The position numbers were made by a program, and so were the translations under genes. From assembly GCF_016213215.1 (NCBI RefSeq), contig NZ_JACRAW010000008.1, positions 1-64,000 on the forward strand: 64,000 nucleotides of DNA, written 5' to 3'. The notes under the pieces are model-generated. The model worked only from the letters and a program-made list of their open reading frames with translations. It had not been told where the DNA came from and did no database searches. The stretch is from Bradyrhizobium sp. Its GTDB lineage: Bacteria > Pseudomonadota > Alphaproteobacteria > Rhizobiales > Xanthobacteraceae. Positions 17,319 through 25,965 of the stretch are shown one piece after another (positions within the stretch are counted from its first letter, which is position 1; every line of letters begins with the position of its first letter).

Positions 17319-18533
17319 GTGACGACAACGGAACCAGGTTCTTCCCGGGTGCGGATTCCAGGCGGAGTCTGGGTGCTCGGTTTCGTGTCGCTGTTGATGG
17401 ATGTCTCCTCCGAGATGATCCACGCGCTGCTGCCGGTGTACCTCGTGACCGTGCTCGGCACCTCCACGATCACCGTTGGTTTCATCGAAGGTACTGCGGA
17501 AGCGACCGCATCCATCACCAAGATCTTCTCGGGGGCGCTGTCGGACTGGCTCGGAAGACGCAAGCTTCTGGCCGCGATCGGCTATGGCCTTGCGGCCTGC
17601 ACCAAGCCGATGTTTCCGCTCGCCCCCTCCGCATCCTGGCTGGTGGCGGCCCGCTTCATCGACCGCGTCGGCAAGGGTATTCGCGGCGCGCCGCGCGACG
17701 CGCTGGTCGCCGACATCGCGCCGGCCGAGCTGCGGGGGGCGAGCTTCGGCCTGCGCCAGTCGCTCGATACGGTGGGCGCGTTCCTCGGCCCCCTGCTCGC
17801 GATCGTGCTGATGTGGTGGACCTCGGACGATTTCAGGGCCGTATTCTGGGTCGCGGTGCTGCCGGCCTTTCTCTCGTTCGCCCTGATCGTGTTCGCGGTC
17901 AGAGAACCGGAACACCGGCAAGACGGCCGCGAGGTGACAAACCCGTTGGCGCTTGCCGCCATCCGGCAGCTCGGGCAGGCCTATTGGCGCGTCGTCATTG
18001 TCGGCATCGTCTTCACGCTGGCGCGCTTCAGCGAAGCCTTTCTCATCCTTCGCGCACAGAATGTCGGACTGCACACGATGTGGGTGCCGGCCGTCCTGGT
18101 GCTGATGAACATCGTCTACTCGATGTCGGCGTATCCGGCCGGCGTGCTGTCGGACCGCTTCAATCGCAAGGGGCTGTTGCCGGTGGGGCTGTTCTTCCTT
18201 GCTGCCGCCGACCTGGCGCTCGCCCTGATGCCTAATCTTGTCGGCGTCGCGCTGGGAGTGATCCTTTGGGGCCTGCACATGGGTTTCACGCAGGGCCTGT
18301 TCGCGACGCTTGTTGCCGACACTGCCCCACCGGCGCTGCGCGGGACCGCCTACGGCTACTTCAACCTGTTCACGGGCCTTGCCATGCTGGCGGCCAGCAT
18401 CTTGGCCGGCGCGCTGTGGGACGCGTTCGGCCCGGCGGCCACCTTCCTCGTCGGTCTCGGCTTTGCGCTGCTGTCGCTCGTGGGACTTCTGGCGATCGGA
18501 GGACCGACGGGAAAGCCGGGGATATCATCATGA
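17319..18533 (+). CDS. MFS transporter in fluoride operon
   Basis: A 404-residue major facilitator with 12 predicted membrane segments. The first is GVWVLGFVSLLMDVSSEMIHALLP, here split as GVWVLGFVSLL and MDVSSEMIHALLP. The loop 2-3 motif appears as GALSDWLGRRK, and FIDRVGKGIRGAPRDAL is typical of a subfamily of unknown-substrate MFS proteins. The GTG at 17319 is chosen because an upstream ATG at 17262 would place the riboswitch terminator inside the coding region. As the first gene behind a fluoride riboswitch it may export fluoride or relieve a fluoride side-effect such as acid load; the substrate is not known. Confidence 0.85.
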   Translation: MTTTEPGSSRVRIPGGVWVLGFVSLLMDVSSEMIHALLPVYLVTVLGTSTITVGFIEGTAEATASITKIFSGALSDWLGRRKLLAAIGYGLAACTKPMFPLAPSASWLVAARFIDRVGKGIRGAPRDALVADIAPAELRGASFGLRQSLDTVGAFLGPLLAIVLMWWTSDDFRAVFWVAVLPAFLSFALIVFAVREPEHRQDGREVTNPLALAAIRQLGQAYWRVVIVGIVFTLARFSEAFLILRAQNVGLHTMWVPAVLVLMNIVYSMSAYPAGVLSDRFNRKGLLPVGLFFLAAADLALALMPNLVGVALGVILWGLHMGFTQGLFATLVADTAPPALRGTAYGYFNLFTGLAMLAASILAGALWDAFGPAATFLVGLGFALLSLVGLLAIGGPTGKPGISS

Positions 18534-18621
18534 CGGCTGCATTGATGCATGCAAATCGCCGGCCTCGTCCGGCACTTGCCCGCAACGAGGCAGCAAGCGA
18601 GGCGAAAGGAGTTCATCGGAC

Positions 18622-19020
18622 GTGCTCAGCGGATTGACAAGCATCGTGATCGGCAGCGTGCTCGGCGGCTGCGCGCGCTATTTCGTCTCCGGCGTGATCG
18701 CGCGCCGCCTGGGGGAGACCTTTCCCTGGGGCACCATGACCATCAACGTCAGCGGTGCCTTCCTGATCGGAATCTTCGGCGCGCTGGCGGCCCGCGACGA
18801 TGCACTGTTCGCAACGCCAAATCCGTGGCTGTTCGCGGTCACCGGCTTTCTCGGCTGCTACACCACGGTCTCCTCGTTCAGCCTGCAAACGCTGACCCTT
18901 GCCCGTAGCGGGGAGACCAGCCGCGCGATCGGCAATGTCGTGCTCTCGGTGTCGCTTTGTCTCGCCGCAGTGGCTTGCGGCTTCTGGCTCGCCGATCTCT
19001 GGGGACCTGAAGCGCGATGA
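18622..19020 (+). CDS. crcB: fluoride channel subunit CrcB (first copy)
   Basis: A 132-residue Fluc channel subunit with four membrane segments. LGGCARYFVS and WGTMTINVSGAFLIG are family motifs, and TGFLGCYTTVSSFSL is the pore region, which deviates from the usual GGYTTFSTFS (Cys for Gly, Val for Phe). AAGGAG lies 10 bases before the GTG start. Its stop overlaps the start of the second copy (ATGA). Two different copies imply a heterodimeric channel, as in several bacteria with paired crcB genes. It exports toxic fluoride across the inner membrane. Confidence 0.92.
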   Translation: MLSGLTSIVIGSVLGGCARYFVSGVIARRLGETFPWGTMTINVSGAFLIGIFGALAARDDALFATPNPWLFAVTGFLGCYTTVSSFSLQTLTLARSGETSRAIGNVVLSVSLCLAAVACGFWLADLWGPEAR

Positions 19021-19448
19021 CGAAGGGGATTTCCGCCAGCGCAAGATGGCATACCGCGGTCCTCTACGCCTGGGTCGCGGCGGGAAGCATCTTGGGCGGG
19101 CTCACGCGCTATCTCGTCTCGCTCGCGCTCGACACCGGGCCCGGCTTTCCCTGGGCGACGCTGTTCATCAACGTCACCGGCTCGCTCATCATCGGCTTCT
19201 ACGCCACGCTCACCGGGCCCGACGGCCGGCTGATGGCCAGCCCGCGGCAGCGCCAGTTCGTGATGACCGGCTTTTGCGGCGGCTACACCACGTTCTCCGC
19301 CTTCAGCCTCGAGACGTTCAGGCTGTTTCACGGCAGCACGAAATACACGGCGCTCGCCTATATGGCTGCATCCGTCATTTGCTGGCTGTCGGCGGTATGG
19401 CTCGGCCACTTTCTGGCCAGCCGCTTCAATCGTTTGAAAAGGAGCTGA
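19017..19448 (+). CDS. crcB: fluoride channel subunit CrcB (second copy)
   Basis: A 143-residue Fluc subunit with four membrane segments, a longer N-terminus than the first copy, LGGLTRYLVS, INVTGSLIIGFY and a canonical pore motif TGFCGGYTTFSAFSL. It keeps the conserved Phe and Thr residues that line the fluoride path, unlike the first copy. Translationally coupled to the first copy by a four-base overlap. Followed after two bases by the DUF190 gene. Confidence 0.93.
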   Translation: MTKGISASARWHTAVLYAWVAAGSILGGLTRYLVSLALDTGPGFPWATLFINVTGSLIIGFYATLTGPDGRLMASPRQRQFVMTGFCGGYTTFSAFSLETFRLFHGSTKYTALAYMAASVICWLSAVWLGHFLASRFNRLKRS

Positions 19449-19450
19449 AC

Positions 19451-19792
19451 ATGCAAATTCCAGGTCAGGCACTCCTGCTCCGGATCTTCATCGGCGAGGA
19501 AGACGAGTTCCAGGGCACGCCGCTGTATGAAGCGATCGTGCTGAAAGCGCGCGAGCAGCATCTGGCCGGTGCGACCGTGCTGCGCGGGCCCATGGGCTTC
19601 GGCAAGTCGAGCCGGCTGCACACGTCCAAGATCCTGCGCCTTTCCGAGGACCTGCCTTTGATCCTCGAGATCGTCGACAGCGAGGAAAACATCAACAAAT
19701 TCCTGCCCATGCTGGACGGGATGATGACGAGCGGCCTCGTCACGCTGGAGAAGGTGCAGGTCCTGCAATATGGCGCGAAGGCTGCCAGCTGA
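19451..19792 (+). CDS. DUF190 domain protein of fluoride operon
   Basis: A 113-residue cytoplasmic protein with the DUF190 pattern: LLRIFIGEEDEFQGTPLYEA near the start, ATVLRGPMGFGKSSRLHT in the middle and PLILEIVDSEENINKFLP late. The fold is PII-like (ferredoxin-like), and the family is repeatedly found beside crcB. It may bind a nucleotide or sense the channel state, but no function is established. AAAAGGAG precedes the ATG, and it starts two bases after the second crcB stop, so it is clearly in the operon. Confidence 0.85.
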   Translation: MQIPGQALLLRIFIGEEDEFQGTPLYEAIVLKAREQHLAGATVLRGPMGFGKSSRLHTSKILRLSEDLPLILEIVDSEENINKFLPMLDGMMTSGLVTLEKVQVLQYGAKAAS

Positions 19793-19842
19793 ACCCAAGT
19801 CCGCCTATATAAGAGGGATGGTCGGACTGTGATGGAGGCTGA

Positions 19843-20148
19843 ATGAACAACGCCGTCACCAAGCCGAAGACGCGCACCAGGACCAAGGTCCAGCGCCCGC
19901 GGCTGCACAAGGTCATCCTGGTCAACGACGACTTCACTCCGCGCGAATTCGTCGTCACGGTGCTGAAGGGAGAGTTTCGCATGACCGAGGACCAGGCCTA
20001 CAAGGTCATGATCACCGCGCACAAGAAGGGCTCCTGCGTGGTCGCCGTGTTCACCAAGGACGTAGCGGAGACCAAGGCGACGCGCGCCACCGACGCCGGC
20101 CGTGCGAAAGGCTACCCGCTCCTGTTCACGACCGAGCCGGAGGAATAG
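19843..20148 (+). CDS. clpS: ClpS adaptor protein
   Basis: A 101-residue protein with the ClpS core: VILVNDDFTPREFVV contains the Asn-Asp-Asp of the N-degron pocket, followed by VLKGEFRMTEDQA and ITAHKKGSCVV. ClpS docks on ClpA and delivers proteins with destabilising N-terminal residues to ClpAP. No clpA is adjacent, unlike the main alphaproteobacterial clpS-clpA pair, so this may be the ClpS2-type paralogue. The basic N-terminal tail (KPKTRTRTKVQRPR) is typical of adaptor tails. It begins 50 bases after the fluoride operon; whether it is in it is unclear. Confidence 0.9.
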   Translation: MNNAVTKPKTRTRTKVQRPRLHKVILVNDDFTPREFVVTVLKGEFRMTEDQAYKVMITAHKKGSCVVAVFTKDVAETKATRATDAGRAKGYPLLFTTEPEE

Positions 20149-20194
20149 GCGTCTTTGAAAGAGCCGCGCACATCGGCAAAGGCGGCGCGACAAC

Positions 20195-21385
20195 TCAAGC
20201 GCCGAGCGCGGCACCTTCGTCGGCCAATCCATATACCCGCTCGGCCTTCGCGAAGCCCGCAATCGGGAATTCACCGAGATCGGTCCACCCGGTCCCGCAC
20301 ACGGAAGCAAAGGCCTGCGACGACACCACCGCGCGATTGAGCCCGCCCGCGATCTTCTCCAGACGCGCCGCGAGATTGACGGCCGGTCCGATGCAGGTGA
20401 AATCGAGCCGGTTGCCGCCGCCGATATTGCCGTAGAGGATCTTGCCGACGTGCAGCGCGACGCCGAAGCGGAAGCTCTCGACTGCGTCTCCGATCGGGTA
20501 CTGCATGGCCTCGACATTGGCGCGTGATTCCTTTGCCGCGTCGACGACGCGCGCACAGACCTGGTGAATGTCGTCTTCCTGTTCGGCAACGGGAAAGACG
20601 GCGAGCAGCCCGTCGCCCATGAATTTCAGCACTTCGCCGCCCTGGGCCCTGATCGAGGCCACCTGGCAATCGAAATAGCGGTTAAGAATCTCCACGACCG
20701 TCTCGGCCGGCAGCCGGTCCGACAGCGTGGTGAAGCCGCGCAGGTCCGACAGCCAGATTGCCGCCTGCATGCTGTCGGTATGGCCGCGGCGAATCTGGCC
20801 GCCCATGATGCGCTCGCCGGCGCGGTTGCCGACGTAGGTATCGAGCAGGAGCGAAGCGGTGCGACGGAGATCGATAATCTCGACATAGCGCGCCAGCACC
20901 GGCATGAACGACCGGATTGCACGGAGCTGTTCGTCGGTGAATCCGCCGCGCTGTTTGGTGGTCCAGGTCGCGGCGTGGATCGTATCGTCCATGAAGCGAA
21001 GCGGCAGCGCGAAATAATCGGTGGCGCCTTCGTTGCGCAGGTCGGCAAGAATCGGGAAGCGCTCGATCTCCGGGCCGTTGGGATCGCCCCTGACCTCGAC
21101 GCCTTCTCGGAAGACGATGGCAAGCGGGCTCGCCATAAACTCCGGCGTATTCTGAATGTCGAAATCAACCGTTCCGACTTCGACCGCGGCGCCCGGCTTC
21201 CAGATGAAGTTGCGGCCATAGATTTCCGGATGCAGGGTGCGAACGAAAACGCCGACCCGCCACAGTGGCAGTCCGGCCGCAACCAGGCGTTCGCAGCACT
21301 CGGCCATCATCGCGCTCGGTGTCGGCGCCGAGCGCGCACCAGCGATCAGCCAGTCGTTAACGGTCTTGAGGTCTGTGACATTCAT
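20195..21385 (-). CDS. class III adenylate/guanylate cyclase, soluble
   Basis: A 396-residue protein. Residues 1-190 look like a sensor region (GAF-like pattern, ending in a helix with MPVLARYVEIIDLRRTASLLL). The C-terminal catalytic domain has AIWLSDLRGFTTLSDRL (first metal Asp), GGEVLKFMGDGLLAVFP (second Asp and a substrate-specifying Lys) and GPAVNLAARLEKIAGG with the transition-state Asn/Arg region. It probably makes cAMP in the cytoplasm. No membrane segment. Converges with clpS; the ATG starts MNVTDLKTVNDW. Confidence 0.88.
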   Translation of the reverse strand: MNVTDLKTVNDWLIAGARSAPTPSAMMAECCERLVAAGLPLWRVGVFVRTLHPEIYGRNFIWKPGAAVEVGTVDFDIQNTPEFMASPLAIVFREGVEVRGDPNGPEIERFPILADLRNEGATDYFALPLRFMDDTIHAATWTTKQRGGFTDEQLRAIRSFMPVLARYVEIIDLRRTASLLLDTYVGNRAGERIMGGQIRRGHTDSMQAAIWLSDLRGFTTLSDRLPAETVVEILNRYFDCQVASIRAQGGEVLKFMGDGLLAVFPVAEQEDDIHQVCARVVDAAKESRANVEAMQYPIGDAVESFRFGVALHVGKILYGNIGGGNRLDFTCIGPAVNLAARLEKIAGGLNRAVVSSQAFASVCGTGWTDLGEFPIAGFAKAERVYGLADEGAALGA

Positions 21386-21468
21386 GGCCACGCAATCTTG
21401 CGGGCGAAGTTTTGCACCCGTCAAGAAGCACTGCGGGTTCCCGATACCTCGCGGTCGCTTCCGGGGTG

Positions 21469-22560
21469 CTACCTGGCTCCCACCTGGCCGCGATGGCGCA
21501 GGAAGTGATCGGCCAGCACGCAGGCCATCATGGCTTCGCCGACGGGAACCGCACGAATGCCGACGCAAGGATCGTGACGTCCCTTGGTCAGGATCTCGGT
21601 CTCGGCGCCGCTGCGATCGACCGTGCGCCGCGGCGTCAGGATCGAGGACGTCGGCTTCACCGCAAAGCGCACCACCACCGGCTGCCCGGTCGAGATGCCG
21701 CCCAGAATGCCGCCGGCGTGGTTGGACAGAAAACGCGTGCCGTTGTTGCCGGTCCGCATCTCGTCGGCGTTTTCTTCCCCGCTGAGCTCGGCCGCGCCAA
21801 AACCGGCGCCGACCTCGACACCCTTGACCGCATTGATGCTCATCATGGCGCCGGCGAGATCGGAATCGAGCTTGCCGTAGATCGGCGCGCCCAGTCCCGC
21901 CGGGACGCCCTCGGCGACGACCTCGATCACCGCGCCGATCGAGGAGCCCTTCTTGCGGATGCCGTCGAGATATTCCTCGAAGAAGGCCGCCTTGTCCCTG
22001 TCGGGACAAAAAAACGGATTGCGCGCGACCTCGTCCCAGTCCCACTTGTCGCGATCGATCTTGTACGGCCCCATCTGCACCAGCGCACCGCGCACGCGGA
22101 TGTCGGGCACGACCTTGCGCGCGATCGCGCCGGCCGCCACCCGCATCGCCGTCTCGCGCGCCGACGAGCGCCCGCCGCCCCGATAGTCGCGCAGGCCGTA
22201 TTTGGCCTCGTAGGTGAAATCGGCGTGGCCCGGGCGAAACTTGTCCTTGATCTCGGAATAGTCCTTCGAGCGCTGATCGGTGTTCTCGATCAGGAGCCCG
22301 ATCGGCGTTCCCGTCGTCACCTGCACGCCAGTCTCGGGATGCGCCATTACGCCCGACAGGATCTTGACCGCGTCCGCCTCCTGGCGCTGGGTGGTGAAGC
22401 GGGACTGGCCCGGACGGCGACGATCGAGGTCGCGCTGGATGTCCTCGGCACCAAGTTCGATCAGGGGCGGGCAACCGTCGACCACGCAGCCGATCGCAAC
22501 CCCGTGGCTTTCGCCGAAGGTCGTGACGCGGAACATGTGACCGAAAGTGTTGAAGGACAT
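21469..22560 (-). CDS. aroC: chorismate synthase
   Basis: A 363-residue enzyme of the shikimate pathway that converts EPSP to chorismate using reduced FMN. It begins [20 protein letters not shown], a family signature, with [17 protein letters not shown] around residue 130 and [20 protein letters not shown] late. All are conserved across AroC. Length is normal. Upstream on the same strand lie a phosphatase and fabI, but a palindromic repeat separates them. Confidence 0.97.
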   Translation of the reverse strand: MSFNTFGHMFRVTTFGESHGVAIGCVVDGCPPLIELGAEDIQRDLDRRRPGQSRFTTQRQEADAVKILSGVMAHPETGVQVTTGTPIGLLIENTDQRSKDYSEIKDKFRPGHADFTYEAKYGLRDYRGGGRSSARETAMRVAAGAIARKVVPDIRVRGALVQMGPYKIDRDKWDWDEVARNPFFCPDRDKAAFFEEYLDGIRKKGSSIGAVIEVVAEGVPAGLGAPIYGKLDSDLAGAMMSINAVKGVEVGAGFGAAELSGEENADEMRTGNNGTRFLSNHAGGILGGISTGQPVVVRFAVKPTSSILTPRRTVDRSGAETEILTKGRHDPCVGIRAVPVGEAMMACVLADHFLRHRGQVGAR

Positions 22561-22639
22561 CCGTTGCTCGGCTCGCGCTGACTGTCAGCACCTGTTGTCG
22601 ACGTGGTAACGCGCATAAGCCCGGCGGTCAAACTGGCAG

Positions 22640-22727
22640 ACCGTCATTTCGGGGCGCCCGAAGGGCGAACCCTGCCCAATTGTGCACCGTAGTTCGATGC
22701 TTCGCATCGCCCGGAATGACGGTGCGA
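22640..22727. repeat. palindromic repeat with CGTCATT ... AATGACG ends
   Basis: The ends form an imperfect inverted repeat (CCGTCATTTCGGGGCG and CGCCCGGAATGACGGT) around internal GCATGC-like and CGATGCTTCGCATCG hairpins. It is one of the dispersed GTCATTCCGGG-type palindromes of Bradyrhizobium. It lies between a phosphatase gene and aroC. Shorter relatives occur near 34295-34336 and 35323-35409. Confidence 0.7.
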
Positions 22728-22731
22728 GAGG

Positions 22732-23331
22732 TTAACTATACTTCGTCAGGGCGCCGCCGCGGAACACATAGACGGCACCCTGCTCGATATAGAGGTCGGC
22801 GGCGCTTGCCGGCGTCTCGATGCCGAGCGCCACCATCAGGGCCCGCGCGGTACCGCCATGCGCAACCGCAACGGTGTCCGAACGCAGCGAATTGTACCAG
22901 TCGCGCATGCGCTGCTGCACCTCGGCATAGGTCTCGCCACCCGGCGGGCACACCGACCATTTGTCGGCAAGCCGCTGCGCATAGAGCTCGGGATGGGAGG
23001 CTTCGCTCTCCGCCAGCGTACAGCCTTCCCACACGCCGTAGCCGATCTCGCGCAGCCGGTCGTCGAGTCCGTATTCATTCACCGGCAATTGCAGTTCGGC
23101 GCGCACCAGCTCCATCGTCGATCGTGCCCGTCCGAGCGGGCTCGACACGAAGGGCAACGAGAGCGGCTCGCGCCCGTTGCGCCTGAAGAGACCCGTCAGG
23201 ATATGCGCCGCCTGGACCGCCTGCCGCCGGCCGCGCTCGTTCAGGGGAACGTCCTGCGCGCCCTGCAGCCGGCCCAGCACATTCCACTCGGTCTCGCCGT
23301 GGCGAAGGTAGTAGATCATGGGCGGCGACAT
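22732..23331 (-). CDS. histidine phosphatase family protein
   Basis: A 199-residue cytoplasmic enzyme of the phosphoglycerate-mutase superfamily. YYLRHGETEWN holds the catalytic RHGE, and VAVAHGGTARALM holds the second catalytic histidine. FVSSPLGRARSTMEL gives the phosphate-binding arginine, and IGYGVWEGC the conserved Glu region. Whether it is a mutase or a phosphatase cannot be told. A start at ATG 23331 is assumed; a TTG directly after the fabI stop is also possible, and the two genes are in any case nearly contiguous. Confidence 0.85.
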   Translation of the reverse strand: MSPPMIYYLRHGETEWNVLGRLQGAQDVPLNERGRRQAVQAAHILTGLFRRNGREPLSLPFVSSPLGRARSTMELVRAELQLPVNEYGLDDRLREIGYGVWEGCTLAESEASHPELYAQRLADKWSVCPPGGETYAEVQQRMRDWYNSLRSDTVAVAHGGTARALMVALGIETPASAADLYIEQGAVYVFRGGALTKYS

Positions 23332-23343
23332 TTGCGGTGGCAA

Positions 23344-24162
23344 TCAGTCCTTCGCCAGCGAGATGTCGGGCGCGTCCGGCCGCTTCATGCCGACGACGTG
23401 GTAACCGGAATCGACGTGATGAACCTCGCCGGTGACGCCGCGCGACAGGTCCGAGAGCAGGTAGAGCGCACTGGCGCCGACCTCCTCGATGGTGACCGTG
23501 CGGCGCAGCGGCGCGTTGTATTCGTTCCACTTCAGGATATAGCGGAAATCGCCGATGCCGGACGCGGCGAGCGTCTTGATCGGTCCCGCCGAGATCGCGT
23601 TGACGCGGATGTTCTTCTCGCCGAGGTCGGCGGCAAGGTAACGCACGCTCGCTTCCAGCGCGGCCTTGGCGACGCCCATGACGTTGTAGTGCGGCATCCA
23701 CTTCTCGGCGCCGAAATAGGTCAGAGTCACGATCGAGCCGCCGTCGACGAGCAGCTTCTCGGCGCGCTGGGCGATCGCCGTCAGCGAGTAGCAGCTGATC
23801 AGCATGGTTTTCGAGAAATTGTCCGCCGTGGTCTCGATGTAGCGGCCGTCGAGCTGGTCCTTGTCGGAGAAGGCGATCGCATGCACCACGAAATCGATCT
23901 TGCCCCACTTCTCCCTGAGCACGTCGAAAACCGCATCGATCGTTGTCGGATCGGTGACGTCACAATGTCCGAGCAACAGGCCGCCGATCTCGGCCGCGAG
24001 CGGCTCGACCCGTTTCTTCAGCGCGTCTCCCTGGAAGGTCAAGGCGATCTCGGCTCCTGCCGCGTGGCAGGCCCTGGCAATGCCCCAGGCGATCGACCGG
24101 TTGTTGGCGACGCCGAGGACAACCCCGCGCTTGCCCTGCATCAGACCCGAAGTTTGCGCCAT
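23344..24162 (-). CDS. fabI: enoyl-ACP reductase FabI
   Basis: A 272-residue short-chain-type reductase that catalyses the last step of fatty-acid elongation. GVANNRSIAWGIA is the FabI nucleotide-binding signature, and YFGAEKWMPHYNVMGVAKAAL carries the Tyr-(x6)-Lys catalytic pair (split here as YFGAEKWMPHYN and VMGVAKAAL in the protein). DVSRGVTGEV-like sequence lies near the end. The ATG at 24162 is chosen over longer frames because GGAAAG precedes it and FabI proteins start near QGKRGVVLG. It is followed by the histidine phosphatase gene. Confidence 0.95.
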   Translation of the reverse strand: MAQTSGLMQGKRGVVLGVANNRSIAWGIARACHAAGAEIALTFQGDALKKRVEPLAAEIGGLLLGHCDVTDPTTIDAVFDVLREKWGKIDFVVHAIAFSDKDQLDGRYIETTADNFSKTMLISCYSLTAIAQRAEKLLVDGGSIVTLTYFGAEKWMPHYNVMGVAKAALEASVRYLAADLGEKNIRVNAISAGPIKTLAASGIGDFRYILKWNEYNAPLRRTVTIEEVGASALYLLSDLSRGVTGEVHHVDSGYHVVGMKRPDAPDISLAKD

Positions 24163-24331
24163 CCGCTTTCCAATCCAGCTGGTTTGGGATTCGTCAGGTA
24201 CACCAGCCCTCCTGCCCGGTACAGCCCCAATCGGCCGGGTCAAGGCCGTTTCCTGAGGCATGATCCGCACAAGTGGACGCCGGTCTTCCACGCGGCAAAT
24301 TGCGCGAAAGATCATGCCCATCAAAAGGACC

Positions 24332-24356
24332 GGAATAGCTGCTTTGTTCGGGTGTT
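24332..24356 (+). promoter_or_regulatory. possible ECF-type promoter before sigma-factor gene
   Basis: GGAAT, 16 bases, then TGTT, resembles the EcfG-type GGAAC-N16-CGTT pattern with a mismatch in each half. It lies about 50 bases before the sigma-factor start, a position that would allow autoregulation. The match is weak and could be chance. Confidence 0.25.
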
Positions 24357-24403
24357 ATGGCTTGCATAGGGCGTCCGCGCCGAGCCAACTTGTACGAGCT
24401 GAC

Positions 24404-24892
24404 ATGAGCGCCTTTCGCCAGAGCGTGGAAGCCATGATCCCGAGCCTGCGCCGCTACGCCCGGGCGCTGGCGCGTGACGCGGACGTGGCCGACGACCTGG
24501 TGCAGGACACCCTGGTGAGGGCGCTGCGTTCGGAGCGGCTGTTCCTCGGCGGCGACATCAGGAGCTGGCTCTATACGATCCTGACCAACCTCAACAAGAA
24601 CCGGCGGCGGTCGCTCGCCCGCCGGCCGCAATTGATGCCGCTGTCGGACAATAACCCGGACGCCAGCGGCACCGAGGCCGAAGGCCGCGACATCGAGAAG
24701 GCGTTGTCCACGCTCGTCGAGGAGCAGCGTTCGGTGCTGCTGCTGGTGATGCTCGAAGGCCTGAGCTACCGCGAGGTCGCCGACATCCAGGGGGTGCCGA
24801 TCGGCACGGTGATGTCGCGCCTGGCGCGCGCGCGGGCCCATGTCAGGGCCGCGCTCGACGGCGAGCGCCCTGCCCTACGGCGCGTGAAGTGA
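24404..24892 (+). CDS. ECF-type RNA polymerase sigma factor
   Basis: A 162-residue sigma factor with region 2 (RRYARALARDADVADDLVQDTLVRAL) and region 4 (LLLVMLEGLSYREVADIQ, then GVPIGTVMSRLARARAH), joined by a short linker. There is no region 1 or 3, as expected for extracytoplasmic-function sigmas. The ATG at 24404 begins MSAFRQSVEAMIP. The gene is followed after 66 bases by its likely anti-sigma factor. The sensed signal is unknown. Confidence 0.9.
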   Translation: MSAFRQSVEAMIPSLRRYARALARDADVADDLVQDTLVRALRSERLFLGGDIRSWLYTILTNLNKNRRRSLARRPQLMPLSDNNPDASGTEAEGRDIEKALSTLVEEQRSVLLLVMLEGLSYREVADIQGVPIGTVMSRLARARAHVRAALDGERPALRRVK

Positions 24893-24958
24893 TGCCATGT
24901 GCGAGACGGGTTCGAGCGGCGAACGATGTTTTCGACAGATTAGCCTGAGACCACAACC

Positions 24959-25729
24959 ATGACCGACCGGAAGATTTCCATCACCGAAGACGAACTTCAC
25001 GCGTACATCGACGGCGAGCTGCCGGCCGAGCGCCGCGCCGACGTCGAGGCCTACCTTGCGGCGCATCCCGAGGATGCCGAGCGAGTGCAGTCATGGCGCG
25101 CGATGGCCGAGATGCTGCATGCCCGCTACGACCGCGTCGCCAACGAACCGGTACCGAAACGGCTGGAAATCGATCGCCTGGTGCGTCAGCCGCGGAAATG
25201 GATGATTGGTGCGGCCGCCGCGGCGCTGCTCGCCTTCATCGCCGGCGGCGGCATCGGCTGGATCGCGCATGGCGCGGCCGCCTCGCCGCCCGCCTTCCAG
25301 AGCTTCACGCTGGATGCGCTCGACGCGCACCGGCTCTATGTCGTCGAGGTGCGCCATCCGGTGGAAGTGCCCGGCAATGAACTCGCCCATCTGCAGGCGT
25401 GGCTGACTAAGCGCTGCGGCTGGACCGTGCGCGCGCCGGACCTTGACGCCACCGGCCTGAAGCTGGTCGGCGGCCGGCTTCTGCCCGGCCCGAACGGCCC
25501 GGCATCCTTCCTGATGTATGAGAGCCCCTCGGGCGAGCGCTTTACCGTCTACGCCTCCAAGACCCCGGGCGGCTCGACACAGATGCGATACACGATGTTG
25601 GACAATGACGGGGCGCTGTTCTGGGCCGACCGCGGCGTCGGCTATGTCGTCAGCGGCGGCAGGGATCGCGAACGGCTGTCACAGGTCGCGCAGGCCGTCT
25701 ACGACCAATCCGAGAAGAACGGGAGCTAG
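24959..25729 (+). CDS. anti-sigma factor (membrane-anchored)
   Basis: A 256-residue protein with the anti-sigma N-terminus ITEDELHAYIDGELPAERR, a region that binds sigma regions 2 and 4 in the cytoplasm. One membrane segment (MIGAAAAALLAFIAGGGIGW, residues about 81-100) is followed by a periplasmic domain of about 150 residues with HPVEVPGNELAHLQAWLTKR. It lacks the HxxxCxxC zinc motif of ZAS factors. It should hold the upstream sigma factor until a periplasmic signal arrives. Confidence 0.88.
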   Translation: MTDRKISITEDELHAYIDGELPAERRADVEAYLAAHPEDAERVQSWRAMAEMLHARYDRVANEPVPKRLEIDRLVRQPRKWMIGAAAAALLAFIAGGGIGWIAHGAAASPPAFQSFTLDALDAHRLYVVEVRHPVEVPGNELAHLQAWLTKRCGWTVRAPDLDATGLKLVGGRLLPGPNGPASFLMYESPSGERFTVYASKTPGGSTQMRYTMLDNDGALFWADRGVGYVVSGGRDRERLSQVAQAVYDQSEKNGS

Positions 25730-25857
25730 ACACCGCCAAGAAGCGCGCGCCAAGATTCCGTCATCGAAAATCTGGAATCAAGCCATGGACGCGTCTCAAT
25801 ATAGCACCAGGTGATCACGCGAAAATGATGCCGTGTTCGATCCGCCGATCGACACGA

Positions 25858-25917
25858 AGGCGGCCTCGATTGGGGTTTGTTGGTACCGCGCTGGTCCCCC
25901 TTTCGAGGCCGCCGCTC
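25858..25917 (+). terminator. intrinsic terminator after anti-sigma gene
   Basis: A long stem with arms GCGGCCTCGA and TCGAGGCCGC, an inner GGGG/CCCC pairing, a loop containing GGTACCGCG, and CTCTTTTAATT after it. It lies between the convergent anti-sigma and DnaJ-type genes and should end transcription from the left. Confidence 0.7.
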
Positions 25918-25965
25918 TTTTAATTCTACCCGGCCAGGGTTGGTCGAGACGGCGCCCGCACTGGT

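Noticed and set aside
18530..18637. 35-codon frame overlapping the MFS stop, before the first crcB
   Set aside because: The ATGA overlap is suggestive, but composition is random-like and it runs over the crcB ribosome-binding site.
25858..25917. Possible tRNA or small RNA gene in the convergent gap
   Set aside because: The structure is a single long stem with a T-rich tail; there is no cloverleaf, anticodon arm or CCA-type end, so an intrinsic terminator explains it.
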